This document shows, piece after piece, positions 1 to 10,200 of a stretch of 64,000 nucleotides of DNA. Origin of the DNA: Mycobacterium sp. PSTR-4-N (GTDB lineage: Bacteria; Actinomycetota; Actinomycetes; Mycobacteriales; Mycobacteriaceae); contig NZ_JAKRFN010000002.1 of NCBI RefSeq assembly GCF_022348085.1, positions 186,001 through 250,000 on the forward strand, in the 5' to 3' direction. Every line of letters begins with the position of its first letter. The stretch's first letter is position 1. The notes beneath the pieces were generated by a model. The model saw nothing but the letters and a program-made list of their open reading frames with translations. It was not told the origin of the DNA and ran no database searches. Made by a program: the position numbers and the translations under genes.

Positions 1-848
1 CGATCGACCATTTCCTGGTGCAGGCCGATCTGACGGTCATCGTCCCGGGACCACTGGAGCGGGAGCTGGCCGAGCAGCTGGGCGCGGTCGCCGCTGTCGA
101 ATCGGCCGGCGCCGCGATGGTGTACCGCATCGACGAGGCATCGGTGCGGCGGGCACTCGACACCGGCAAGACCGCGGGCGAGCTACACGCACTGTTCGCC
201 CGGCACTCGAGAACCCCTGTGCCGCAAGCATTGACGTATCTCATCGACGATGTCGCCCGCCGGCACGGACAGCTGCGGGTGGGCATGGCGACCTCGTTCG
301 TGCGCTGCGAGGACGCGGCGCTGTTGGCCGCCGCGGTCAGCGCACCCGCCACCGAAGCCGTCGAATTGCGCCTTCTGGCACCGACGGTCGCCGTGTCCCA
401 GGCCCCGATCTCCGAGGTGCTCGCCGCGCTGCGCGGCGCCGGGTTCGCTCCTGCGGCTGAGGATTCCGCCGGGGCGATCGTCGATCTACGCAGCCGCGGC
501 TCCCGCGTTCCGGCGCCGGGTCGGCGCCGGACCTTCCGGCCCGGCACCACCCCGACCGACCAGACCCTGGGTGCGATCGTCGCCGTGCTGCGCAAGGTCG
601 CCGCGACACCGGCGTCCGGTCTACGGCTCGATCCGGCGGTCGCCATCTCCGAATTGCAGCACGCCGCACATCATCAGGAGTCGGTGGTGATCGGCTACGT
701 CGACCCAGCGGGTGTGGCGAGCCAACGCGTGGTCGCGCCGATCAACGTCCGCGGGGGTCAGCTGACCGCCTACGACCCCGCCTCAGGTCGGGTTCGCGAA
801 TTCGCAATCCACCGCGTCACCTCGGTGGTGTCGGCGGATCCGGGCTAG
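1..848 (+). CDS. Helicase-associated domain protein, Rv0862c-like, C-terminal part (5' end outside window)
   Basis: The frame is open from the first bases, reading IDHFLVQADLTVIVPGP, and ends with TAG at 846-848, so the true start lies upstream and about 280 C-terminal residues are seen. The block DLTVIVPGPLERELAEQL followed by an AELHALFARHSRTPVPQAL-like stretch is typical of the mycobacterial helicase conserved C-terminal domain protein encoded next to XPB (Rv0862c in M. tuberculosis). The last ~60 residues resemble a WYL-type module (VVIGYVDPAG, VVAPINVRGGQLTAYDP). Function is inferred only: a nucleic-acid-associated partner of the XPB helicase. Its stop overlaps the stop of the next, convergent gene by the four bases CTAG. 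In M. tuberculosis xpb follows directly; here a 3-kb repeat-protein gene lies between them. Confidence 0.85.
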   Translation, partial: IDHFLVQADLTVIVPGPLERELAEQLGAVAAVESAGAAMVYRIDEASVRRALDTGKTAGELHALFARHSRTPVPQALTYLIDDVARRHGQLRVGMATSFVRCEDAALLAAAVSAPATEAVELRLLAPTVAVSQAPISEVLAALRGAGFAPAAEDSAGAIVDLRSRGSRVPAPGRRRTFRPGTTPTDQTLGAIVAVLRKVAATPASGLRLDPAVAISELQHAAHHQESVVIGYVDPAGVASQRVVAPINVRGGQLTAYDPASGRVREFAIHRVTSVVSADPG

Positions 849-3800
849 ATCAAGGACACGGTCGTCAACACCAGTCCCGCGACGAGCGCCGACAGGTTCG
901 TATCGTCGACCACGTTCACCGTTATCGTGCGGGTCGGCAGGACGCCCAGTTGTGTCGCCTTGAAGGTGACCGCCTTGAGGGCCTGCTCGTACTGAGCGAT
1001 CGTGGCCGTTCCGGACAGCGTCAGGACTCCGGTGCTCGAGTTGTACGTTCCCGTCACCGGATTGCCGCTGATCACGGTGTAGGCGAGGGTGTCTCCGCTG
1101 CGGAAGCCCGCGGTGATCGCCACCGAGGCACCGGTCAACATCGTCGAGTCGGTGTCGCCGATCATGGCCGACGTGATGGGCTTGACGGTGTTGTTCACCT
1201 TGACGAGCGTCGCGCCGATCGTGGCGATCGTCGGCCGGTCCGGATTCTTGACTCCGACCAGGACCGCGGCGGGCAGGAGAGTGCTCACACCGGAATCGTC
1301 GACCACATCGATGGTGACCGTGCGTGTTTCGAGCAGCCCGGCGCCGCCGGTGGCGGTGAACGTGACGGCCTCCAATGCGGCTTCGTACTGGGCCAGGGTG
1401 GCCGTGCCCGACAAGGTCAAGGTGTCGGAGCCGTTCCACGTCGCCGACACGGGGTTGCCGTCGATCGCGGCGAAGCTCAGGAGATCGCCGGCCTCTCTGC
1501 CTCCGGTGATCTTCACGGTCGCACCGGTGAGCACGGTCGAATCGAGGTCGCCGATCTCGACGTTGGAGGCGACCTTGATCCCCGACTTGCCCAGCGTGTA
1601 GGTGGGCGGCAGCGACAGCACGGTGACCAGGGGCCGAAGCGGCGCGATCGTATTGGCGAAGACCACGCCCGGAACAGGGCTGGTGTCGCCGTCTTCCTCG
1701 CTGACGGTGATCGTGACCGACCGGGTCAGCCCGACTTGCGTTGCGCTGAACGAGATCGCCTCGAGCGCCGCGGTGTACTGCTCAACACTGGCCAGGCCCG
1801 TCAGTACGACGGTCCAGTCGTTGGGTCGGCTCACGTCGATCGTGGAGCCGTCCGGGGCGGTGTAGGTGAGTTTGTCGCCGGTGAGGCGCCCCGTCGCGAT
1901 GGTAATGGTTGCCCCCGTGAGGTTTCCGTTGTCGGCGTTGGCGATCAGTACCGACGAGAGCAGTTTCACGGGTGGCTTGCCGATGGTGTGAACCGGCAGG
2001 CCGACAGGGGTGACGGTCAACGGGAGTTCCACGACGATCGCGGGCAGGACGCCGATCACGAACGTCGTAGGGAGGAGGCTGTCGACGCCGTCGGTGTCGG
2101 TCAGGGTGACGTTGACGGTCCGCAGTCCGAGTCCGAGTTGCGTTGCCGTGAAACTGATCGCCTTGAGTGCCGACTCGAACTCGGCGAGCGTGCCCGGTCC
2201 CGTCAGGGTCACGGTCCTGTTGTCGTCGCTGAACGTCGCCGAGATCGGGCTCTCGTCAGGCGCTTCGTAGGCGAGCGCGTCGCCGGACAACTTGTCGATG
2301 CCGAGCGACACCGTGACCGAAGTCAGCGATGGTGAATCGAGGTCGGTGATCTGGGCGACCGACATCAACGTGACCGGGCTACCGCCCAGTCGGAACGGGC
2401 CACCGCCCAGGGCGAACAAGGACGGCGGCAGTTGGACTGCAGGCAACAGCAGGAGGAGCACCCCCGCGGGTATCACATTCTCGACGCCTTGCTCGTCGGT
2501 GAGAGTGATCTCGATGGCGCGGCTGGCCAGCCCGAGTTTGGTTGCGCTGAAGGTGATCGCCTTCAACGCGGCCTCGTAATCGGCCAGGCTGGCCAGACCC
2601 GAGAGCGTCAGCGTGCGGTTGTCGTCACTGAACGTCGGTGCGATCGCGCTGTCCGGGGGCGCACTGTAGCCCAGCACATCACCGATCTGCTTTCCGCCGG
2701 CGATCGCCACAGTGACGCTCTGCAACTGCGCCGAGTCCACGTCGCTGATCGCCGCCGCGGACAACAGTTTCACCGGGTCGCTCTTCACGACGTAGGGCAG
2801 CGCCGGGGTGGCGATCAGCGACGGCGGCAGCTGGAGGAGCGGATCGACGGTGAAGGCCACGGTCTGCCGGTACGTGTCGGCCTGCGCCAACCCGATCAGG
2901 CGCGCGATGGAATGCAGCACGCTCAGAAGACCCGGCAGATCCACGGAACTGTCGCTCACCACGACAGTGAATTGAACCGGCCGCGGATTACCCAGAACCG
3001 GTGTCGTCGGCGTGTAGAGGAAGGTGCCATCGAGCGGGTTGCGGATCACGAGTCCACCGCCGTCGGGTTGCTCGATCTGGTAGGTGAGCGGGTCGTCGTT
3101 GGGGTCGTAGGCGTCGATCCGCACGACGACCTGGCCGGTGATGAGTTGCTCGGTGGTGACCGATCGCACGACCGGCGTCTTGTTGAACAACGTGTGGTTG
3201 ATCAGTCGGCGTACGTAGGCCAGCAGCGCGTCGTCGACCGGCGACGATGCCGGTGTCGTCGAGTCGGACAGCGGGGTCACGTCTTCGGCCGCCGCGGGCG
3301 CCTGCAGACTCACCGCCTCCAGCGGCGCAACCTGCGGCGCGGTGGTCGGGACACGGGAGAAGATCCGCCGCATCGGCGTCGGCGTCGTCGGCGAGGCGGT
3401 CACCGGCGAGACGGTGACGGCGTCGCCGTCCGCGCTCTGCTCACCGGCAGCGCTCAGATCGGTTGAGGTGGACGCCTCGACGTCGCTCTTGGTGTCGCGC
3501 GTCTCGCCGACATCGGCATGCTTGCCGCGCCGGGTGCCGTCGAGCTTGAGGTGCCATCGACGCGGCGGGGCCGCCGTGTCGTGATCAGTCGCGTCGGCGT
3601 CGTCGGTGCGCCCGGCCCGGCGATTCTTGCGTGTCTCCGCGGCCGTGGGGCCGGTCGAGTCGGCGTCGGCGCGCACCGTGTCCTGCGCGGTGCTCGCCGC
3701 CGAGACACTCGACTCGGCGTCTCCCTCGCTGGCGGCGGCGACGCCTGTCGCGGAGTGCGCCACCGCGAGCCCGATGCCCAGAGAGACGGCCAACGCCCCC

Positions 3801-3952
3801 ACCCGTCCGACGGGAATCGCCGACCAGTTCTGCTCGGCTCGGTGTCGTGCCGGTCCGCGGAGTTCTGCACCGTCGAGGAGTCGTGCAGCCGCCCAGAACT
3901 GCCCTGTAGCGGCGTTCCGCGACATCCGATGCCCGTCAGTACTTCCACTCAT
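845..3952 (-). CDS. Exported Ig/cadherin-like repeat protein (about 1035 aa), paralogue of the giant protein downstream
   Basis: The frame is open from 4060, but the start at 3952 (MSGSTDGHRMSRN) is preferred: GGAGG lies 8-9 nt upstream, and the N-terminus then aligns with that of the giant protein (QFWAAARLL versus EFWSARLLL). After ~45 residues comes the hydrophobic segment VGALAVSLGIGLAVA ending near ATGVAAA, a likely export signal with a very long N-region. A polar Asp/Ala/Thr/Arg-rich linker of ~150 residues follows. Next is a domain containing ITGQVVVRIDAYDPNDDPLTY, then about six repeats with the pattern DxDSxxLxxxTVxI, GDxLxY, LTLSGxATLAxYExALKAI. No catalytic motif, LPXTG signal or C-terminal anchor is visible. 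A role as a surface or secreted adhesin/structural protein is inferred from architecture only. Confidence 0.8.
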   Translation of the reverse strand: MSGSTDGHRMSRNAATGQFWAAARLLDGAELRGPARHRAEQNWSAIPVGRVGALAVSLGIGLAVAHSATGVAAASEGDAESSVSAASTAQDTVRADADSTGPTAAETRKNRRAGRTDDADATDHDTAAPPRRWHLKLDGTRRGKHADVGETRDTKSDVEASTSTDLSAAGEQSADGDAVTVSPVTASPTTPTPMRRIFSRVPTTAPQVAPLEAVSLQAPAAAEDVTPLSDSTTPASSPVDDALLAYVRRLINHTLFNKTPVVRSVTTEQLITGQVVVRIDAYDPNDDPLTYQIEQPDGGGLVIRNPLDGTFLYTPTTPVLGNPRPVQFTVVVSDSSVDLPGLLSVLHSIARLIGLAQADTYRQTVAFTVDPLLQLPPSLIATPALPYVVKSDPVKLLSAAAISDVDSAQLQSVTVAIAGGKQIGDVLGYSAPPDSAIAPTFSDDNRTLTLSGLASLADYEAALKAITFSATKLGLASRAIEITLTDEQGVENVIPAGVLLLLLPAVQLPPSLFALGGGPFRLGGSPVTLMSVAQITDLDSPSLTSVTVSLGIDKLSGDALAYEAPDESPISATFSDDNRTVTLTGPGTLAEFESALKAISFTATQLGLGLRTVNVTLTDTDGVDSLLPTTFVIGVLPAIVVELPLTVTPVGLPVHTIGKPPVKLLSSVLIANADNGNLTGATITIATGRLTGDKLTYTAPDGSTIDVSRPNDWTVVLTGLASVEQYTAALEAISFSATQVGLTRSVTITVSEEDGDTSPVPGVVFANTIAPLRPLVTVLSLPPTYTLGKSGIKVASNVEIGDLDSTVLTGATVKITGGREAGDLLSFAAIDGNPVSATWNGSDTLTLSGTATLAQYEAALEAVTFTATGGAGLLETRTVTIDVVDDSGVSTLLPAAVLVGVKNPDRPTIATIGATLVKVNNTVKPITSAMIGDTDSTMLTGASVAITAGFRSGDTLAYTVISGNPVTGTYNSSTGVLTLSGTATIAQYEQALKAVTFKATQLGVLPTRTITVNVVDDTNLSALVAGLVLTTVSLI

Positions 3953-4355
3953 GCGCCCGGCCTCCGTACCGCGTTCAGTCCCCCGTGACTGTTCGCCCCC
4001 CGACGACAGAGCTGGGCGTGGGCCGCTGCGATTATGGCCATTACCCCGCGTAGCGCACATTAGGGCAAATTGACGTGTGCGACTATCATTTCTGTGAAAA
4101 TCCCATGGAATCGAGTTTCAGCAAGCGCTCATCGTTCTCTGAGGTGGTGCGGCGACATTCTCAGCTATTTTCACTGGACACGCCACGTCGGCCTGCCGCG
4201 CCCGATCTGCGCATCCGGCGGCAGATTGCGCAACCCGAGACGCCATCCGGCCACCGCAACTGTCGTCGAGACGGAGACCGTGCCGCGCGGACGACAGGGC
4301 CGCTTGTCGTCCTCGTGCGGATAATGGGAAGGATGACTTTCTCACGAGGCCGCGC
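3953..4355. other. Intergenic region between divergent repeat-protein gene and xpb
   Basis: This 403-bp region separates two divergently transcribed genes, so it must carry both promoters. It is less GC-rich around 4060-4190 than the neighbouring genes. Apart from the -10-like GATAAT near the xpb end, no hairpin, RNA motif or convincing small gene is visible. Confidence 0.5.
4320..4325 (+). promoter_or_regulatory. Candidate -10 element of xpb
   Basis: GATAAT preceded by TGCG fits an extended -10 hexamer, 30 bp upstream of the xpb ATG. No good -35 match is seen at the usual spacing. CGAGG close to the start codon is a plausible ribosome site. Confidence 0.35.
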
Positions 4356-6005
4356 ATGACCGACGGCCCATTGATCGTGCAGTCGGACAAGACCGTGTTG
4401 CTCGAGGTCGACCACGAACAGGCCGGCGCTGCGCGCGCAGCGATCGCGCCGTTCGCCGAACTCGAGCGTGCCCCCGAGCACGTGCACACCTACCGCATCA
4501 CCCCGCTGGCGCTGTGGAACGCCCGCGCAGCCGGCCACGACGCCGAACAGGTCGTCGACGCTCTCGTGTCCTTCTCCCGGTACGCGGTGCCCCAGCCGCT
4601 GCTCGTCGACATCGTCGACACCATGGCGCGCTACGGCCGCCTGCAGCTGGTCAAGCATCCCGCCCACGGACTGACATTGGTGAGCTTCGACCGCGCGGTC
4701 CTCGAAGAAGTGCTGCGCAACAAGAAGATCGCGCCCATGCTCGGTGCCCGTATCGACGACGACACGGTGATCGTGCACAACAGCGAGCGCGGCCGGGTCA
4801 AGCAGATGCTCCTCAAGATCGGTTGGCCGGCAGAGGATCTGGCCGGATATGTCGACGGCGAGGCGCATCCGATCACGCTGGAACAGGACGGCTGGGAGCT
4901 GCGCGACTACCAGCAGATGGCCGCCGACTCGTTCTGGGATGGCGGCTCGGGCGTCGTCGTGCTCCCGTGCGGGGCGGGCAAGACGCTGGTCGGTGCCGCG
5001 GCGATGGCGAAGGCCGGCGCCACGACGCTGATCTTGGTCACCAACACCGTCGCCGGCCGCCAGTGGAAGCGCGAGCTGATCGCCCGGACCTCACTGACCG
5101 AGGAGGAAATCGGCGAGTACTCCGGCGAGAAGAAGGAGATCAGGCCGGTCACGATCGCGACCTACCAGGTGATCACCCGGCGCACCAAGGGCGAATACAA
5201 GCACCTCGAGTTGTTCGACAGCCGCGACTGGGGGCTGATCGTCTACGACGAGGTGCACCTGCTGCCGGCGCCGGTGTTCCGGATGACGGCCGACCTGCAG
5301 TCCCGCCGACGGCTCGGGCTCACCGCGACGTTGATTCGCGAGGACGGCCGCGAGGGCGATGTGTTCTCGCTGATCGGCCCGAAACGCTACGACGCGCCGT
5401 GGAAGGACATCGAGGCTCAGGGGTGGATCGCCCCGGCGGAGTGCATCGAAGTGCGCGTCACGATGACCGACAACGAGCGCATGCTCTACGCCACCGCCGA
5501 ACCGGACGAGCGCTACAAGCTCTGCGCGACCGCGCACACCAAGATCAACGTCGTGAAGTCCATCCTGGACCGTCACCCCGGGGAGCCCACCCTGGTGATC
5601 GGCGCCTACCTCGACCAGCTCGACGAACTCGGCGTCGAGCTGGACGCACCGGTCATCCAGGGATCGACGAAGACCGCGGAGCGCGAGCAGCTCTTCGACG
5701 CGTTCCGCACCGGTGAGATCCGCACGTTGGTGGTGTCCAAGGTGGCCAACTTCTCCATCGATCTGCCTGAGGCCAGTGTCGCCGTGCAGGTGTCGGGGAC
5801 GTTCGGTTCGCGACAGGAGGAAGCCCAACGGTTGGGCCGGCTGCTGCGTCCCAAGGCCGACGGCGGTGGGGCGGTGTTCTATTCGGTGGTGTCGCGCGAC
5901 AGCCTCGACGCCGAGTACGCCGCACACCGGCAGCGGTTCCTCGCTGAACAGGGCTACGGCTACGTGATCAAGGACGCCGACGACCTGTTGGGGCCGGCGA
6001 TTTGA
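4356..6005 (+). CDS. xpb: DNA repair helicase XPB (SF2)
   Basis: A 549-residue superfamily 2 ATP-dependent 3'-5' DNA helicase, the bacterial homologue of eukaryotic XPB/Ssl2 (Rv0861c, ercc3, in M. tuberculosis). The ~180-residue N-terminal part is the damage-recognition-like domain. Core motifs are: Walker A PCGAGKT (GAGKT at 206-210), DEVH box (298-301), motif III LTAT (322-325) followed by RED (328-330), the XPB-specific signature, and motif VI EEAQRLGRLLRPK near the C-terminus. Length matches the family. The start ATG has CGAGG upstream. The downstream VOC gene starts at or just after its stop, so the two are probably cotranscribed. A nucleotide-excision-repair role is presumed from the family; the bacterial function is less certain than the fold. 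Confidence 0.95.
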   Translation: MTDGPLIVQSDKTVLLEVDHEQAGAARAAIAPFAELERAPEHVHTYRITPLALWNARAAGHDAEQVVDALVSFSRYAVPQPLLVDIVDTMARYGRLQLVKHPAHGLTLVSFDRAVLEEVLRNKKIAPMLGARIDDDTVIVHNSERGRVKQMLLKIGWPAEDLAGYVDGEAHPITLEQDGWELRDYQQMAADSFWDGGSGVVVLPCGAGKTLVGAAAMAKAGATTLILVTNTVAGRQWKRELIARTSLTEEEIGEYSGEKKEIRPVTIATYQVITRRTKGEYKHLELFDSRDWGLIVYDEVHLLPAPVFRMTADLQSRRRLGLTATLIREDGREGDVFSLIGPKRYDAPWKDIEAQGWIAPAECIEVRVTMTDNERMLYATAEPDERYKLCATAHTKINVVKSILDRHPGEPTLVIGAYLDQLDELGVELDAPVIQGSTKTAEREQLFDAFRTGEIRTLVVSKVANFSIDLPEASVAVQVSGTFGSRQEEAQRLGRLLRPKADGGGAVFYSVVSRDSLDAEYAAHRQRFLAEQGYGYVIKDADDLLGPAI

Positions 6006-6028
6006 CCGTCGGACGAGTGGTTCCGACC

Positions 6029-6361
6029 ATGACGGTGGTCGATCTGCCCGCCGCCGTCACGCAATACCGCGCGGTGTTCGACCTCGACGTCGTGATGGAC
6101 CACGGGTGGATCGTGACGCTCGCCGCCCCTGACCGCCGGCACCAGCTCAGCCTGCTGACCCAGGACGCGAGCGCCGGGGTCAACCCGACGGTGTCGATCG
6201 AGGTCGACGACGTCGAGGCCGCCTACCGAGGGGCAGTGGCGGCGGGCGTCCGCATCGTCCATCCTCTCAGCGAGGAGGAGTGGGGCGTGCGACGGTTCTT
6301 CTTCGAAGACGCCGCCGGCAACGTCGTGAATGTGCTGTCACATCTCCCCGGTTCCAGCTGA
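6029..6361 (+). CDS. Small VOC/glyoxalase-fold protein
   Basis: About 110 residues with the betaalphabetabetabeta pattern of one VOC module: MTVVDLPAAVTQYRAVFDLD at the start, VSIEVDDVEAAYRGAVAAG in the middle and RRFFFEDAAGNVVNVLSHL at the end. Such proteins act as dimers in glyoxalase, bleomycin-binding or dioxygenase-like roles; no substrate can be assigned. The frame extends back to a TTG at 6002 that overlaps the xpb stop (119 residues), but the ATG at 6029 aligns better with where VOC domains begin. Likely cotranscribed with xpb. Confidence 0.75.
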   Translation: MTVVDLPAAVTQYRAVFDLDVVMDHGWIVTLAAPDRRHQLSLLTQDASAGVNPTVSIEVDDVEAAYRGAVAAGVRIVHPLSEEEWGVRRFFFEDAAGNVVNVLSHLPGSS

Positions 6362-6438
6362 CCGGGCGCGCGTCGGCCGTGAAGCGGCTAGCCTCATTCC
6401 TCGAGTCGGGACGAGCTCGAGGCACGACGAAGGAACCC

Positions 6439-7056
6439 ATGACGACAGACAGGCGCGACCAGCGCGCCAGAACTCTGCGCTGCGCCGTCGGCGTCGCCGC
6501 TGCGATGGCGTTCGGTGTGCTCACGCCGGCCGCCCTGGCCGGTGCTCAGCCGGTCCCGACGCCCGTCCCCGGGCCTCCGGCACCCGGCCAGCCGGTGGCT
6601 GTGCCGGTCGATCCTGCGGTCGCCGCGCCGCCTCCCGCGCCGCCGGGCCCGCCGATGGTGCCCGAGATCCCCAATGCCCAGTACGGCTCCGGTGACGGTC
6701 CGCTGGGCTTCCTGCGCGATGCCTGGCACCAGGCGCGCGACCCCTATGGCTTCCTGGGGACCGCTGACATGCCGAACATGCCGCCTCCGGGTGCTCCGCC
6801 GCCGGGGGCGGGCCCGCCGCCGCCCCTGCCGCCGGGCTACAAGTCGCTCAACGCGCCGGGATCGGAGACGCCATCTACGGCCCCGCAGGGCGGCGGTCCG
6901 GCGTTGCCGCCGGGGTACTACCCGGTCGACGGCCCGATGCCGCCGGGCTACGAGTGGGGCGTGCCGCCGCCACCGCCCCCGCCGGACCCGAACGCACCCA
7001 AGCCGTACGTACCGGTGGTGTCACCGCCTCCGCCGCCGCTGTTCCCGACGCAGTAG
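6439..7056 (+). CDS. Exported proline-rich protein
   Basis: A 205-residue protein with a clear N-terminal signal: basic N-region (MTTDRRDQRARTLR), hydrophobic core AVGVAAAMAFGVLTPAALA and an AGA/Q cleavage region. The mature part is very rich in Pro, Gly and Ala, with runs such as PPGAPPPGAGPPPPLPPGY. A conserved-looking central block GDGPLGFLRDAWHQARDPY may be the only folded part. GAAGGAACCC precedes the ATG as a ribosome site; upstream in-frame codons lack one. It resembles the many Pro-rich exported proteins of mycobacteria, but no function can be given. Confidence 0.75.
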   Translation: MTTDRRDQRARTLRCAVGVAAAMAFGVLTPAALAGAQPVPTPVPGPPAPGQPVAVPVDPAVAAPPPAPPGPPMVPEIPNAQYGSGDGPLGFLRDAWHQARDPYGFLGTADMPNMPPPGAPPPGAGPPPPLPPGYKSLNAPGSETPSTAPQGGGPALPPGYYPVDGPMPPGYEWGVPPPPPPPDPNAPKPYVPVVSPPPPPLFPTQ

Positions 7057-7245
7057 CGCTGGGATCAGCCAGAAGCGTCACGACGTCAGCGTTGCGGTCG
7101 ATGGCGGAATTGGCCGGCGCAACGGATGTCGCCGCCGCCGGGCAGAGCTTTCATGGCCGTTCATCCCTCGACGCAGGTGACGTCGCGAACGCGAGCGGTT
7201 GTTCAGCGTCGAAGTGACGGAGGGGGGCCCCGCCCGCTATCTCGA

Positions 7246-10200
7246 TCACAGGATCAACGTCAGCGTTCCAGATGCCGTGTTGCTGCTCAACCCTTGTGCG
7301 TCGCGGACGACCATCGCGATATTGCGGAATCCGAGAAGATTCAACCCGGTTTTCGAGAAACGAACGGACTGGAGCACGGACTGGTACTCGGCAACCGTTC
7401 CGAGTCCACTCAGGGTGAGCACTCCTCCGGAGTAGTTGCCGGTGATGTTGCCCGTCGCAGTGAACGACAGGACATCGACGCTCTGCACGTTGGTGATCGT
7501 GACGATCGCCTGATCCAGGAACGACGAGTCATCGAGGATCACCGCCGTCGGACTGACGACTTGTGCACCGAGGAGCAGGACGCCTCCGCCCAATGGAGCC
7601 GTGAGAACGGGGGCCGAGTTGGCCGTCTGCGTGATGAGCGCGGTGGCGTTCGGACTGACGGCGCCGAGCGAGTCGGTGACTGTGAAGGTGATGGTCTTCA
7701 ATGCGGTCGTCCCGGATACGCCCGACGCGAAGGTCACCGACCGCAGGAGTTGTTGGTAGGTCGCTGTACTGGCATTGCCGACGAAAGTCAGAACCCCGGT
7801 GGCGGTATTGAAGTTGCCCACGATTCCCGACGTCGGTGTGAAGGAGAGGACGTCTCCGGGGGCGAAGTTGCCGGTGATCGCCACCGATGCTCCCTGCATT
7901 GTCGGAGAATCCAGATCCAGCACGGTGAGAAGCGGATTGACCGCCACGGCGGTGTTACCGGCGGTGTAGATCGGCCCCAGCAGCGTGGTCACCAGTGGTG
8001 ACAGGTTCACCGGCGCCGCCACCACGGTCACCGCCACAGAACCCGGGAGGCTCGTCGCGTTCTGAAGATCGGTCACCGTGAACGACACAGTCTTGATCGT
8101 TGCCAGAGCGGAGGTACCGGTGGATATCGTCACCGAGCGAAGCAGCTGCTGGTACACATTCACATCGGCGTTACCGGTGAAGGTCAACGTGCCCGTCGCA
8201 CCGTCGTAGGAGCCGGAGATCCCCGGCTGTGCACCCCAACCGAGGACGTCGCCCGCCGCGAAATTCCCGACGATCTTCACTGTTGCGCCTTTGAGCGTGG
8301 CGGAGTCGAGGTCGAGCAGCGACAGGTTGCCGTCGATGATGAGCGGTGTACCACCCGCTGTGTAGGAAACGTTGACGCTAGACGTGACGACAAGCGGGGC
8401 AACGTTCAGCGGTGCCGAAACGATCGTCATTGCAACAAGACTCGGACTGCTGACCCTGCCGTCAGCATCGGTTACCCGGAAGGACAGGCTCTTGATGGTG
8501 GCCAGTGCGCCGCTGGAGGTCGAGTAGGTCACCGACCTGAGTACCTGCTGATACTCCGCGAGCGTGCCGGCACCCTCGAAGGTCAGAACGCCGTTGCTAT
8601 AGCTCCCGTGGATGTCACCCAGCGTCTGGAACGACAGCGTCTCCCCTGCTCCAGCTCCGCCGACGATCGACACCACCGCTCCGGACAGCATCGACGAATC
8701 GGCATCGAGCAGAACCAGATTCGGATCGACGGCGGTAGCCGTGCTGCCGGCCGTGTAGTTCACGTTGGCCACAGACGTGACGACGACGGGGGTGGCCAGG
8801 ATCGGGAGAGACAACACTGTTACTGCAACCGAACCCGCAACGCTGGTCGCCAGAGTGTCATCGGTGACCGTGAACTCGATGGTGCGGACTGACGTCGACG
8901 CCGTCGAGCTGGTGGCGAATTTCACCGATCGCAACAGGTTCTGATACTCACCGACACTTGCATTCCCCTCGAAGGTGAGAACGCCACCAACGAAGTTCGC
9001 TTCCACGTCGGGCGGCAGTGTGCCCCACGACAATGTGTCGCCGGCTTCGGGACCAACAATCGTCACTGTGGCACCCGAGATGGTGTCCGAGTCACCATCG
9101 AGGAGGATGAGCGCCGGGTCGACGGTGACCGCGGTCGAACCAGCCGTGTAGGGGACACTGACGATCGAGGTGAGGACGATCGGCGCCGCAGCGGGGAGCC
9201 CGACCACGGTCACCGCGGTCGCCACCGGCATATTGGAATTACCATCGGCATCAGTCACGGTGAACGACACCGTGGACACCCCCGCCGAGGCGGAGGTCAG
9301 CGTGATCGATTGCAGCAGCTGCTGATACACCGCTGCACTCGCCGCCCCGGTGAACGTGACCTGTCCGCCGATCGAGTCGTCAGCGCTGATACCACCCGAG
9401 AGCGTCCATCCCAGGACACCGTCGCCGTCGACCGTGACAACCACGGACTGAATGTCCGAGTCCGGATCGGTCAGCACTGCGATCGGGCTGACGGTGATCG
9501 GCTGACCGGTCGCGCCCGCCGCGGCCGGCGCGACGATCAGGACCGGCGACACTTCCACCGGACCCAAACCGACCACCGTCACCGCCGTGACGACCGGCAG
9601 ACTGGAATTACCATCGACATCAGTGACCACAAACGACACGGTGGAGATCCCCGCCGAGGCGGAGGTCAGTGTGATCGACTGCAGCAGCGGCTGATACACC
9701 GCTGCACTCGCCGCCCCGGTGAACGTCACCTGACCGGTCACCGAATCATCGACCCCGATCCCGTCGGGCAGAGTTCCCCAGCCCAGCGTTCCCCCACCGG
9801 TGACGGTCACCACCACGGACTCGATATTGGAGTCCGGATCGGTCAACACTGCGGACGGGCTGACGGTGATCGGCTGACCCGTCGTGCCCGCGGCCGCCGG
9901 GACCACGATCAGGACCGGAGACACCTCCACCGGACCCAAACCAACCACCGTCACCGCCGTGACCACCGGCAGACCGGAATTACCATCGACATCAGTGACC
10001 ACAAACGACACCGTGGAGATCCCCGCCGAGGCAGAGGTGAGTGTAAGTGATTGCAGCACTTGCTGATACACCGCAGCGCTCGCCGCGCCGGTGAGCGTGA
10101 CCTGTCCGCCGATCGAGTCGTCAGCGCTGATACCACCCGAGAGCGTCCATCCCAAGACACCGTCGCCGTCGACCGTGACGACCACAGACTCGATGTCGGA

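Noticed and set aside
950..3988. Plus-strand frames opposite the ~1035-residue repeat protein
   Set aside because: Shadow frames of a high-GC gene; Arg/Gly-rich with no recognisable domain.
4070..4359. Short plus-strand frames between the repeat protein and xpb
   Set aside because: They overlap the promoter region and have no ribosome site or conserved-looking sequence.
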